Positions 1-7,999 of a stretch of DNA of 64,000 nucleotides are shown here, piece after piece (positions within the stretch are counted from its first letter, which is position 1; the number at the start of each line of letters is the position of its first letter). Origin of the DNA: Acidaminobacterium chupaoyuni (lineage in GTDB: Bacteria > Bacillota > Clostridia > Oscillospirales > Butyricicoccaceae); NCBI GenBank assembly GCA_047936785.1, contig CP176394.1, one strand, 5' to 3'. The position numbers and the translations under genes were made by a program. The notes below the pieces were generated by a model. It did no database searches. It was not told where the DNA came from and saw only the letters and a list, made by a program, of their open reading frames with translations.

Positions 1-497
1 ACCAGGGGGATCAGCTTGATGATGGTGGCAGCGTTCTGCATCACCGCGCCCAGCTTCGGCGAGAGCACATTATATAAGAAGCATAAGGTGCAGAAAACCA
101 TGCCGATGAGGATCTGAAGCCCCAGAGAGCCTTTGATGTTGAACAAAATGCAGGTGTAGATGCCCACCACCCAGGAAACCACCGCGGTGATGGTGGGATA
201 GTAAATAAAAGTCTGGAACCAGCCGAAAGCACAGGCGGTTTTTTTGCCGCAGAACTGGTCGGCATAAGTGATGATGCCGCCGGGTTCATCTGTGCGCGAA
301 GCAAGTTCGCTGAGTGTGAGGCCGCCGAAAACGATGGCCACAGCCGCCAAAACAAAAACCAACACGCCTAAAGAGATGCTTCCGCCAGTAGCTTTCAAAA
401 TGTTATCGCTTTTGAAGAAAATGCCGGAGCCGATGCAGATGCCGATGATCATCGTGATAGCTGTAAAAAGGCCATACTTTTCTTTTGCAGGTTTCAT
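1..497 (-). CDS. APC-family amino acid permease, N-terminal part (runs off window)
   Basis: The first ~165 residues of a membrane transporter; the gene continues past position 1. The ATG at 497 follows AGAGAGGA. Residues ~8-27 form the first membrane segment with the GSGIF motif typical of the first helix of amino acid-polyamine-organocation (APC) carriers, and further hydrophobic segments follow at ~35-55, ~90-110 and ~120-140. The family imports or exchanges amino acids at the cytoplasmic membrane. SteT-like exchangers look similar, but the substrate cannot be read from this fragment. Confidence 0.8.
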   Translation of the reverse strand, partial: MKPAKEKYGLFTAITMIIGICIGSGIFFKSDNILKATGGSISLGVLVFVLAAVAIVFGGLTLSELASRTDEPGGIITYADQFCGKKTACAFGWFQTFIYYPTITAVVSWVVGIYTCILFNIKGSLGLQILIGMVFCTLCFLYNVLSPKLGAVMQNAATIIKLIPL

Positions 498-517
498 TTA
501 GAATCCTCTCTCTTTCT

Positions 518-546
518 ATCTAACAGAGTGGCGAACGCTGTGGCAA
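518..546 (-). promoter_or_regulatory. Candidate promoter of the permease
   Basis: On the minus strand TTGCCA is followed after 17 bp by TTAGAT, about 20 bp before the permease start codon. The -10 match is only moderate. Confidence 0.4.
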
Positions 547-710
547 ATTTTGACGAAACTCCCCCCTACGCACCATGATTTAGTAAGAAAATGGTAGCAG
601 ATTAAAGCGGTGATGTCAATAGAAATCCTACAAGATAAAAAAGTAACGATCTTGCATAAACGCTGTGTTCCGCGGGCTTTGCGCAAAAGCGCCGGAGAAT
701 TGAAAAATGC

Positions 711-739
711 TTGTCAGGAAAAACAGACTGTGCTACCAT
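711..739 (+). promoter_or_regulatory. Candidate promoter of the HD-domain gene
   Basis: TTGTCA, 17-bp spacer, TACCAT, about 40 bp before the ATG at 779. The rest of 498-710 shows nothing recognisable. Confidence 0.5.
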
Positions 740-778
740 AAAAACAAAAGCGAAAGCGAAAGGGAGCGGGAATAAAAC

Positions 779-1327
779 ATGACAAGAGAAGAAGCCTGGC
801 AGCTGCTCAACCAATATAACCACGAAGAATTTCATTTGCGCCACGCCGAAGTGGTGGAAGGCGCCATGCGCTATTTCGCCAAAGATCTGGGGTATGGCGA
901 TGAAGTGGAATTCTGGGGCATGGTGGGTCTGCTGCATGATCTTGATTTTGAACAGTATCCGCAGGAACATTGTGTGAAAAGCCAGCAGATCATGCGTGAG
1001 CATGGGCTGGAAGAACGCCTGATCCATGCCACGGCCAGCCATGGCTATGGCCTTTGCTGCGATGTGAAGCCCGAGCATGAAATGGAAAAGGTTCTTTTCG
1101 CGGTGGATGAACTGACAGGGCTTTTGGGCGCGGCGGCGCGGATGCGCCCCTCGAAGAGCGTCAGTGATCTGGAACTTTCTTCGGCTAAAAAGAAGTTTAA
1201 GGATAAAAAGTTCGCCGCGGGCTGTTCGCGCGATGTGATCACCCAGGGCGCAGAAATGCTGGGGTGGAGCCTGGACGAACTGATCGAAAAAACCATTTTG
1301 GCCATGCGCGAAGACCCCAGAAATTAA
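779..1327 (+). CDS. HD-domain metal-dependent hydrolase
   Basis: A 182-aa soluble protein with the HD phosphohydrolase signature: a first His in HLRHAE (~residues 19-24), the HD pair in GLLHDLDFE (~50-58), a His in ASHGYG (~85-90) and a downstream Asp in AVDELTG. Such proteins bind divalent metal and usually hydrolyse phosphate esters of nucleotides; the substrate here is unknown. A purine-rich RBS (AAAGGGAG) precedes the ATG. It is a single-gene unit with its own promoter and terminator, convergent with the radical SAM gene. Confidence 0.8.
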   Translation: MTREEAWQLLNQYNHEEFHLRHAEVVEGAMRYFAKDLGYGDEVEFWGMVGLLHDLDFEQYPQEHCVKSQQIMREHGLEERLIHATASHGYGLCCDVKPEHEMEKVLFAVDELTGLLGAAARMRPSKSVSDLELSSAKKKFKDKKFAAGCSRDVITQGAEMLGWSLDELIEKTILAMREDPRN

Positions 1328-1375
1328 GAAAAGCTCCGCCGTATTTGAAGCGGCCGGAAGGAAATGTCATCCCAA

Positions 1376-1413
1376 AGCCTGTTTCCGTTTTGAAGCGGAG
1401 ACAGGCTTTTTTC
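1376..1413 (+). terminator. Intrinsic terminator after the HD-domain gene
   Basis: AGCCTGTTTCCG pairs with CGGAGACAGGCT (one wobble) around a short loop, followed by TTTTTT. Confidence 0.8.
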
Positions 1414-1432
1414 ACCCAAAGAGCAAAGGAAC

Positions 1433-2305
1433 TCAAAACAGGCTCAGCTGGGGTTCGGCGCGGTGATCTTCATAGCGCTTTAAATAAGCGAGCGCTTCCT
1501 GCGGGCGATAGATCACCTGATGGGCGCGGCATTCCCGCTCGAAAATTTCCATCAGCCGCGCCGCGTGAGGGCTTGGGCATTCATAACGGTTGCCGAAAGC
1601 GCGGAGATAGCGTTCCTTCATGCCGGGGAAATGCTCTTCTAATTTCTGATAAAAATATTGACGGCTGCCATCGCGCAGGGTGACGCCCATGCCGAAAGTG
1701 ACGATGGCTTTGACTTTTGCCTTGAAGCAATCGGAAAGAATGCCCCGCAGATTTTCTTCGGAATCATTGATGAAAGGCAAAATAGGGCAAAGCCAGACAG
1801 CGGTGTCGATGCCGGTTTCCGCCACGGTTTTCAGCATGGCCGCGCGGGAAGCGGTGGAACAGACATTGGGTTCGATCAGACCGCAAAGCGTTTCATCATA
1901 GGTGGTCAGGGTGGTGCAGACCACGGTTTTAGCTTTTTGATCGATCTTTTGCAAAAGCGGCAGATCGCGCAAAAGAAGATCTGATTTTGTCAAAATCGAA
2001 AGGCCGAAACCATATTCTTCAATGATCTCAAGGCAGCGGCGGGTCAGGCATTCGGTGGCTTCCAGCGGCAGATAGGGGTCGCACATGGAACCGGTGGCGA
2101 TCACGCAGCGGTTTCGTTTGCGGCGCAGGGTCTGTTCCAGCAGCTGGGGTGCGTTGCGCTTGATTTCGATATCTTCAAAACGATGCTTCATTTGATAACA
2201 GGTGCTTCGGGAATCGCAGTATATGCAGCCATGGGTGCAGCCGCGGTAAAGATTCATGCCGCCCGTGGCCGAAAGAATGCCTTTGACCACTGCGTCATGC
2301 ATCAT
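1433..2305 (-). CDS. Radical SAM protein, spore-photoproduct-lyase-like family
   Basis: A 290-aa protein with the radical SAM cluster motif CxxxCxxC as C23-T-H-G-C27-I-Y-C30, preceded by the LYRGCTHGC context seen in the SPL/Rv2578c-like group. It should bind a [4Fe-4S] cluster and SAM. Members close to this one are often annotated as SPL-family repair enzymes, but most lack a proven function. The ATG at 2305 has GGAGGG upstream and overlaps the end of the ATPase gene by 11 bp, so the two are co-transcribed and perhaps translationally coupled. The C-terminus ends in a polar tail. Confidence 0.8.
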   Translation of the reverse strand: MMHDAVVKGILSATGGMNLYRGCTHGCIYCDSRSTCYQMKHRFEDIEIKRNAPQLLEQTLRRKRNRCVIATGSMCDPYLPLEATECLTRRCLEIIEEYGFGLSILTKSDLLLRDLPLLQKIDQKAKTVVCTTLTTYDETLCGLIEPNVCSTASRAAMLKTVAETGIDTAVWLCPILPFINDSEENLRGILSDCFKAKVKAIVTFGMGVTLRDGSRQYFYQKLEEHFPGMKERYLRAFGNRYECPSPHAARLMEIFERECRAHQVIYRPQEALAYLKRYEDHRAEPQLSLF

Positions 2306-3044
2306 CGACGCCCTCCTGTTCTTCTAAAAGATAATGGAGCATCCGCTCGGGGTTTTCCAAAAAAGTGTGCGTTAAACGATAAGGCTCGGTCTGGCGGTAT
2401 TCCACGGGATGGATGCCCCGGGAGGAAAGCTCCAGGATCTCGGCTTGGGGATAGGCCAGAAGAATAGGGGAATGGGTGGCAACGATCAGCTGAGAGGCGC
2501 TGTTTACCAGGCGCTGCATTTCTACCAGCAGGGTCATCAGCCGGCTGACGGAAAGCGCGGCCTCGGGTTCATCCAAAAGGTAAAGGCCGCTGCCGCTGAA
2601 ACGGTTCCGGATCAAGGCCAAAAAGCTTTCGCCGTGAGATTGCTCATGCAGAGAAAGGCCGCCATAGCTGCCCCGCAGATCCAGCTCATCAATATTGCTG
2701 GCCACATTATAAAAGCTTTCGGCGCGCAGAAAAAAGCCGTCTTTCGGATAGCGCCCTCTTACCGTTGACAGGGCTTCATAAAGCTGAGAATGGGTCGCCC
2801 GGGTGGAAAAATTGAAATTCCGCGTGCCGCCTTCGGCGTTGAAGCCCGCGGCGACCGCGATCGCTTCTAAAAGGGTGGATTTGCCCGAACCGTTTTCGCC
2901 CACCAGAAAAGTGACCGGCCGATGAAACGCCAGCCCGCCCTGACGGATGATCGCGCCAATGGCGGGCAAGGCGCGAAGATAAGGCTCTGTTATTTTGACG
3001 CTGTCGATGCGGATCGAGCGGATAAAGTTATTTTCCAACACCAT
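2295..3044 (-). CDS. AAA-family ATPase with ABC/SMC-like nucleotide-binding site
   Basis: About 250 aa. It has Walker A GENGSGKST, a LSLHEQSHGE signature region, Walker B LYLLDEPEAALS and an H-loop in VATHSPIL, so it is a single complete ATPase domain with no membrane segment. It resembles stand-alone predicted ATPases of the COG3910 type; no specific process can be assigned. The start is uncertain: the ATG at 3044 lies against its RBS AGAGGTG, a TTG two codons later has better spacing, and a GTG at 3071 would add nine residues without an RBS. It is first in an operon with the radical SAM gene. Confidence 0.75.
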   Translation of the reverse strand: MVLENNFIRSIRIDSVKITEPYLRALPAIGAIIRQGGLAFHRPVTFLVGENGSGKSTLLEAIAVAAGFNAEGGTRNFNFSTRATHSQLYEALSTVRGRYPKDGFFLRAESFYNVASNIDELDLRGSYGGLSLHEQSHGESFLALIRNRFSGSGLYLLDEPEAALSVSRLMTLLVEMQRLVNSASQLIVATHSPILLAYPQAEILELSSRGIHPVEYRQTEPYRLTHTFLENPERMLHYLLEEQEGVDDA

Positions 3045-3208
3045 CACCTCTTTTTCATCATACCATACCACAAGAAAAAGAACAAGCGTTCTGTTTTATA
3101 TGACAAAAAAGGGGAAGTGTGTAAAAATCAGGCAAACGGGCGAGGTTGTCTATAGTAAAAATAAAAAGGCGTGATATGCTGAACATAAAGAAGAAAGGGG
3201 ATAAAAAC

Positions 3209-3796
3209 ATGAAGATCTTTCAAAGAGTAAAAGCATCTTTTTTGATGGTTTCGGTGCTGTGCATCGTGCTGGGCGTTTGCCTGATCATTTGGCCCCAGAT
3301 TTCGGCTTTGACGATTTGTTATCTGGCGGGCGCTTTGATTTTGGCGGGCGGCGTTGCCCAGATCATCGCATATTTCCGCTGTGATGTTTTCGGCATTCCG
3401 CTCAGTTCCACTTTTGCGCTGGGCCTGCTCAACGCGGTGGTGGGGCTTCTGCTGATCCTTCATCCGGGCGGAGCGCTGACTTTGCTGCCCGTGGTCATGG
3501 GCATTTTCATCGTGATCGACGGCGTTTTCAAGCTGCAAACGGCCCTCGATGCCAAAAGGGCGCTGCTTTCAAAATGGTGGCTGCTGTTCTTGATGGCGAT
3601 GGTGGATTGTCTGCTGGGCATCCTGCTGGTATGCAACCCCTTCGAGGGCGCGGCGGCGCTGATGATCTGGCTGGGTATCACGCTGGTGACAGACGGTGTG
3701 CTGAATATCTGGTCGGCGTTTTATATTTCGCGCTTTGTGAAAAACACCATGCCGAGGCAGACAATCTTTATCGAATCCGACAGCAAAAAACTCTAA
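3209..3796 (+). CDS. DUF308 / HdeD-like membrane protein
   Basis: A 195-aa integral membrane protein consisting almost entirely of paired hydrophobic helices, about six segments, with repeated glycine-rich motifs such as LCIVLGVCLIIWP and GLLLILHPGGAL. This is the layout of the DUF308 family, which includes the acid-resistance membrane protein HdeD; the Clostridia members have no proven role. The ATG at 3209 is chosen because AAAGGGG lies 8 bp upstream; an in-frame ATG 11 codons earlier has no RBS. It is monocistronic with its own terminator. Confidence 0.75.
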   Translation: MKIFQRVKASFLMVSVLCIVLGVCLIIWPQISALTICYLAGALILAGGVAQIIAYFRCDVFGIPLSSTFALGLLNAVVGLLLILHPGGALTLLPVVMGIFIVIDGVFKLQTALDAKRALLSKWWLLFLMAMVDCLLGILLVCNPFEGAAALMIWLGITLVTDGVLNIWSAFYISRFVKNTMPRQTIFIESDSKKL

Positions 3797-3812
3797 CACG
3801 AAATGATTGAAG

Positions 3813-3850
3813 AAACCGCAAAACGACGAAAGTTGTTTTGCGGTTTTTTT
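3813..3850 (+). terminator. Intrinsic terminator after the DUF308 gene
   Basis: AACCGCAAAAC pairs with GTTTTGCGGTT, followed by a run of seven T. Confidence 0.9.
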
Positions 3851-3870
3851 ATGGAACGCAAGCCCTTTCC

Positions 3871-3899
3871 TTGCACCGCCGCGTTTTTTATGATAAACT
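3871..3899 (+). promoter_or_regulatory. Promoter of the TetR-family gene
   Basis: TTGCAC, 17-bp spacer, TAAACT, ending about 30 bp before the ATG at 3931. Confidence 0.55.
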
Positions 3900-3930
3900 G
3901 AAACTAATTTTAAGAAGCGGAGGCTGCATT

Positions 3931-4506
3931 ATGGCGCAGTTCACCAAGCGGGCAATCATCGAATCTTTTGTGATGCTGCTCAATGAAATGCCTTTTGATA
4001 AAATCACAGTGAAAGATATTGTGGATCGCTGCGGCGTCAACCGCAACACCTTTTATTATTACTTTCAAGATATTTACGCGCTTTTAGATGAAGTGTTCCG
4101 AACCGAGACCGAAAAGGTCATTTTAGAAAACAACCTGTTCGATTCCTGGCAGGAAGGCATTCTGCAATCCATCGGGTTTGTGTTCGAAAACAAAACGGCC
4201 ATCCGCCATTTATATGGCTCGCTCAACCGCGAGCGGCTGGAAAGATATCTTTATGATGTGACGGGCAGCATCATGATGCGCTATGTGGAAAAAGAAGCGG
4301 AAGGGCTTGACGCCGCGCCGGAAGATATCAAGGTGATCGCCGAATTTTATAAATTCGCGCTGGTGGGCATGGCGCTGGATTGGATCGGCAGCGGCATGAA
4401 GCATGATGTTTCAAATGTGATCAACCGCATGGGCATTTTGCTGGATGGAAGCATCCGCGCCGCCCTGGAACGCAGCATCGGCCCAAGAGAGCAGCTCCCC
4501 CAGTAA
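3931..4506 (+). CDS. TetR/AcrR-family transcriptional regulator
   Basis: A 191-aa regulator. Residues ~5-55 form the TetR helix-turn-helix (FDKITVKDIVDRCGVNRNTFYYYF); the C-terminal half is a helical ligand-binding/dimer domain of the type with a conserved KFALVGM helix. The ATG at 3931 has GCGGAGG 7 bp upstream. Members of this subgroup are often encoded beside MMPL/RND exporters and LxxG-repeat proteins, which occur here about 1.4 kb downstream after the metK-like gene. By inference it may control that pair; the inverted repeat at 5840-5880 is one possible site. Confidence 0.85.
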   Translation: MAQFTKRAIIESFVMLLNEMPFDKITVKDIVDRCGVNRNTFYYYFQDIYALLDEVFRTETEKVILENNLFDSWQEGILQSIGFVFENKTAIRHLYGSLNRERLERYLYDVTGSIMMRYVEKEAEGLDAAPEDIKVIAEFYKFALVGMALDWIGSGMKHDVSNVINRMGILLDGSIRAALERSIGPREQLPQ

Positions 4507-4559
4507 AAACCGAAAATCAGACAAATCCTCCGGGATGCCTAAAAAATAGACAATAGAAA

Positions 4560-4594
4560 CGCCGTGTATGAATTTCATACACGGCGCTTTTTTT
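4560..4594 (+). terminator. Intrinsic terminator after the TetR gene
   Basis: CGCCGTGTATG pairs perfectly with CATACACGGCG around a 5-nt loop, followed by seven T. Confidence 0.95.
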
Positions 4595-4679
4595 GTCCGT
4601 GGTGGGCGGAAGCAAAGAACAATACAATAGAACAGGATTCAAAAAGAGTTCAAAAACAATCATGCACGGGGGAGTTGCT

Positions 4680-5804
4680 ATGGCGGTTACTTTTACAGCA
4701 GAGTCGGTTACTGCGGGGCAGCCCGATAAACTTTGCGATCTTATCGCCGAAAAAATTTTAGATGAGACCCTGAAGCAGGACCCTCAGGCCTATGTGGGAT
4801 GCGAAGCGGCGGTGAGCGGAAACAATGTAACCATCATGGGTGAAATCACCTCGGCCGCAAAGATATCTTATGAGGATGTGGCGCGCGGGGCCATCGCCCA
4901 GGCGGGCTATGAAACGCCGGGCCTTGGGTTCGATGCCCAGACCTGCGGTGTTACCACCCAGATACGCGAACAATCGGAAGATATCGCGCGGGGCATTTTA
5001 AGAAAAGATCCCTTCAGCAGCGGCGCCGGAGATCAGGGAGAGGTTTTTGGATATGCCTGCTGTGAAACGGCGGATTTCATGCCTTTGCCCATCACGCTGG
5101 CCCATCGCCTGGCAAGACGCCTTGAAAAAGCGAGAAGAGAAGGCGAGATAGCCTATCTCAGGCCCGATGGCAGAGCGCAGATCACCATGGAATATACAGA
5201 CAGCCGCCCCCAGCGCATCGCGGCCATCATCCTTTCGGCACAGCACACGCCATGGATGAAAACCGAGCAGCTTCGCGCGGAACTGGCGCAGAAGATCATT
5301 TCGAAAACCATCGGGGAAGAGTGGATCGACGATCAAACACAGATCTATATCAACCCCACGGGCCGGTTCGTTCTTGGCGGCCCCGCCGCCCATGTGGGGC
5401 TGACGGGCCGAAAGCAAACGGTGGATGCTTATGGCGGCGCGGTGCCCCAAAGCGGTTCGCTTGCGGGCAAAGATCCTTCCAAGATCCATCGCAGCGCGGC
5501 GTACGCGGCGCGTTATCTGGCCAAAAATTTTGTGGCCGCTGGGCTTGCCAAACGCTGTGAGATCCGCCTTGCCTATGCCATGGGCCTTGCCGATCCCATA
5601 TCGCTGAATGTGGAATGCTTCCACACCGAAACCACAAAAGAAGAACGCCTGAAAAAATTCGCGGAAGAACTGATGGATCTGCGGCCGGCGGCCATTTCAG
5701 AGCGGTTCGGGCTGAGAAGGCCGATTTATGAAAAACTTTCGTGTTATGGCCATTTTGGCGAAAACGCCGCGGAAATGCCTTGGGAACAAATCGATCTGTT
5801 CTAA
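4680..5804 (+). CDS. Divergent S-adenosylmethionine synthetase-like protein (atypical MetK)
   Basis: 374 aa, collinear with MetK over its length but ~10-20 residues shorter at the C-terminus. Conserved: PDK (15-17), E42, GEIT, GAGDQG with D118, INPTGRF, LTGRK with R244/K245, GKDPSK with K264/K268, and RSAAYAARY. Unusual: the His of GHPDK is Gln14; the catalytic Lys of the RPD-x-K-x-Q segment is Arg165; the Asp of GGPxGDxG is His238; and the metal-ligand Asp of SKVDRS is His270. In E. coli MetK these positions are H14, K165, D238 and D271, all in the ATP/methionine/metal site. Ordinary SAM synthesis is therefore doubtful. No SAM riboswitch lies upstream. The ATG at 4680 follows GGGGGAG. Confidence 0.85.
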   Translation: MAVTFTAESVTAGQPDKLCDLIAEKILDETLKQDPQAYVGCEAAVSGNNVTIMGEITSAAKISYEDVARGAIAQAGYETPGLGFDAQTCGVTTQIREQSEDIARGILRKDPFSSGAGDQGEVFGYACCETADFMPLPITLAHRLARRLEKARREGEIAYLRPDGRAQITMEYTDSRPQRIAAIILSAQHTPWMKTEQLRAELAQKIISKTIGEEWIDDQTQIYINPTGRFVLGGPAAHVGLTGRKQTVDAYGGAVPQSGSLAGKDPSKIHRSAAYAARYLAKNFVAAGLAKRCEIRLAYAMGLADPISLNVECFHTETTKEERLKKFAEELMDLRPAAISERFGLRRPIYEKLSCYGHFGENAAEMPWEQIDLF

Positions 5805-5839
5805 GCAGGCGGCGGCTTTCAAAAAATATCGAGTCAACA

Positions 5840-5880
5840 AAATCGGTTTTGCAAAGGAACGCTTTTTGCAAAGCCGATTT
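5840..5880 (+). promoter_or_regulatory. 16-bp-arm inverted repeat in the mmpL leader
   Basis: AAATCGGTTTTGCAAA (5840-5855) and TTTGCAAAGCCGATTT (5865-5880) pair with one G-T wobble around 9 nt. No T run follows, so it is not a normal terminator; the RBS AAGGAGG lies 10 bp further on. It could be a TetR operator, an mRNA stabiliser or a leader structure. Confidence 0.6.
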
Positions 5881-5905
5881 GGTGAGATAAAGGAGGAAAT
5901 CGTTT

Positions 5906-7999
5906 ATGATTCATTTCGGAAGATGGGTGGCGAAGCACCGTGCCACAATTCTGATCATCGCGGTGCTTTTGCTGATTCCGTCTGTGTTCGGTATTCTGCA
6001 TACGCGTATCAATTATGATATGCTGACCTATTTGCCCAAAAACATCGACACGGTAAAAGGGCAGGATATCCTGTTGAGTGATTTCAACAAAGGCGCGTTT
6101 TCACTGGTCATGGTAGAAGGCATGGAGCCCAAGCAGGTGGCTCAGCTGAAAGCCAAATTCGAAAAAATCGACCATGTGGAATCGGTGATCTGGTATGACA
6201 GCGTGCTGGATATCACCATCCCAAAAGAGATGCTGCCGCAGAAATACTATGACGCTTTCAACAAGGGTGATTCCACCATGATGGCGGTGTTCTTCGATAC
6301 TTCCACCTCGGCGGATGAAACCATGGATACCATTTCGCAGATGCGCAGCGTTGCCGGCAAGCAATGTTATATTTCGGGCATGAGCGCGCTGGTCACCGAT
6401 TTGAAGGCCCTGTGTGAACGCGAAGAACCCATCTATGTGGGTCTGGCCGTTTTGCTGGCCTGCGTGGCCATGATGGTCTTCATGGATTCCTGGCTGATCC
6501 CGTTCTTCTTTTTGGCCAGCATCGGCATAGCGATCATTTGGAATCTGGGAACCAATTTCTTCATGGGAGAGATTTCTTACATCACAAAAGCGCTTTCGGC
6601 CGTGCTTCAGCTGGGCGTTACCATGGATTATTCCATCTTCCTGTGGCACAGCTATTCCGAACAGCGCGATCGCTTCGGCCATGACCGCGGCGAAGCGATG
6701 GCCCACGCCATTTCCAACACCATCACCGCGGTGATCGGCAGCTCCATCACCACCGTGGCCGGGTTTATTGCCCTTTGCTTTATGAGCTTCACCTTGGGCA
6801 GCGACTTGGGCATCGTTATGGCAAAAGGCGTGATCTTCGGCGTGATCGGCTGCGTCACCACGCTGCCGGCCATCATTCTGATTTTTGATAAAGCAATTGA
6901 AAAAACCCGCCACCGCACCTTATTGCCTTCGATGGATAAGATCGCGGCGTTTGTCACAAGCCACGGCTGGATCTTCATTGTGATCTTCCTTGTGGTGATG
7001 GTGCCTGCCTTCTATGGCTACCGCCACACACAGGTCTATTATAACCTGGGCGACACCATGCCGAAGGATATGGCCTATATGGTGGCCAATTCCAAACTGG
7101 AAGACGAATATAACATGGCTTCCACGCACATGATCCTGGCGAATTCTTCCATGAGTTCCAAAGACACCCGGTCGATGCTCAATGACATCGAAAAGGTGAA
7201 GGGCGTTCGGTTCTCCCTTGGTCTTGATTCTCTGGTGGGCGCGGAAGTGCCGCAGGAGATCGTGCCCGATTCCATCAAGAAAGTGATGGAAAGCGATCAA
7301 TGGAAACTGATCCTCGTGGGCTCGGAATATAAAGTGGCCAGCGACGAAGTCAACAAGCAGGTCACAGAGATCAACAAAATCGTGAAAAGCTATGATAAAA
7401 AAAGCATGCTGATCGGCGAAGCGCCCTGCACAAAGGATATGATCACCATCACCGATCACGATTTTAAAGTGGTGGATGCCATTTCCATCGCGGCCATCTT
7501 CCTCATCATTGCGCTGGTGCTCAAATCCATCACGCTGCCGTTTATTCTGGTGGCTGTCATCGAATTTGCTATTTTCATCAATTTGGGCATTCCTTATTAT
7601 ATGGGAACCTCGCTGCCGTTTGTGGCGCCGATCTGCATCAGCACCATTCAGCTGGGCGCAACGGTCGATTACGCGATCTTAATGACCACACGCTATAAAC
7701 AGGAACGCGGGGCCGGCATGGGCAAAAAAGAATCCATCACCACAGCGCTTACGGTTTCCATTCCGTCGATCATCGTCAGCGCCATGGGCTTCTTTGCCGC
7801 CACCTTCGGCGTGGGTCTTTATTCCGATATCGATATCATCGGCTCAATGTGTAATTTGATGGCTCGCGGCGCGATCATCAGTATGTTCTCGGTCATCTTT
7901 ATTTTGCCGGCGCTGTTTATGATCTTCGACCATGTGATCTGCAACACCAGCATCGGCTTCAAAAATCAATTTAAAAAATCGGAGGCGCTTACAAAATGA
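5906..7999 (+). CDS. MMPL/RND-superfamily transporter
   Basis: A 697-aa membrane protein built as a duplicated RND half: helix 1 (~15-33), an extracytoplasmic loop, then five closely spaced helices (~170-340), repeated with a helix at ~350-370, a loop and five helices (~525-690). Segments such as GVTMDYSIFLWHSY and GATVDYAILMTTRYK in matching places of each half carry the Asp expected in the proton relay of this superfamily. MMPL proteins export lipids or hydrophobic compounds. The ATG has AAGGAGG upstream, and the stop overlaps the next start by 4 bp, so the transporter and the heptad-repeat protein form one unit. Confidence 0.88.
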   Translation: MIHFGRWVAKHRATILIIAVLLLIPSVFGILHTRINYDMLTYLPKNIDTVKGQDILLSDFNKGAFSLVMVEGMEPKQVAQLKAKFEKIDHVESVIWYDSVLDITIPKEMLPQKYYDAFNKGDSTMMAVFFDTSTSADETMDTISQMRSVAGKQCYISGMSALVTDLKALCEREEPIYVGLAVLLACVAMMVFMDSWLIPFFFLASIGIAIIWNLGTNFFMGEISYITKALSAVLQLGVTMDYSIFLWHSYSEQRDRFGHDRGEAMAHAISNTITAVIGSSITTVAGFIALCFMSFTLGSDLGIVMAKGVIFGVIGCVTTLPAIILIFDKAIEKTRHRTLLPSMDKIAAFVTSHGWIFIVIFLVVMVPAFYGYRHTQVYYNLGDTMPKDMAYMVANSKLEDEYNMASTHMILANSSMSSKDTRSMLNDIEKVKGVRFSLGLDSLVGAEVPQEIVPDSIKKVMESDQWKLILVGSEYKVASDEVNKQVTEINKIVKSYDKKSMLIGEAPCTKDMITITDHDFKVVDAISIAAIFLIIALVLKSITLPFILVAVIEFAIFINLGIPYYMGTSLPFVAPICISTIQLGATVDYAILMTTRYKQERGAGMGKKESITTALTVSIPSIIVSAMGFFAATFGVGLYSDIDIIGSMCNLMARGAIISMFSVIFILPALFMIFDHVICNTSIGFKNQFKKSEALTK

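Noticed and set aside
4595..4679. SAM riboswitch before the metK-like gene
   Set aside because: Only 85 bp lie between the terminator and the start, with none of the SAM-I/II/III core motifs.
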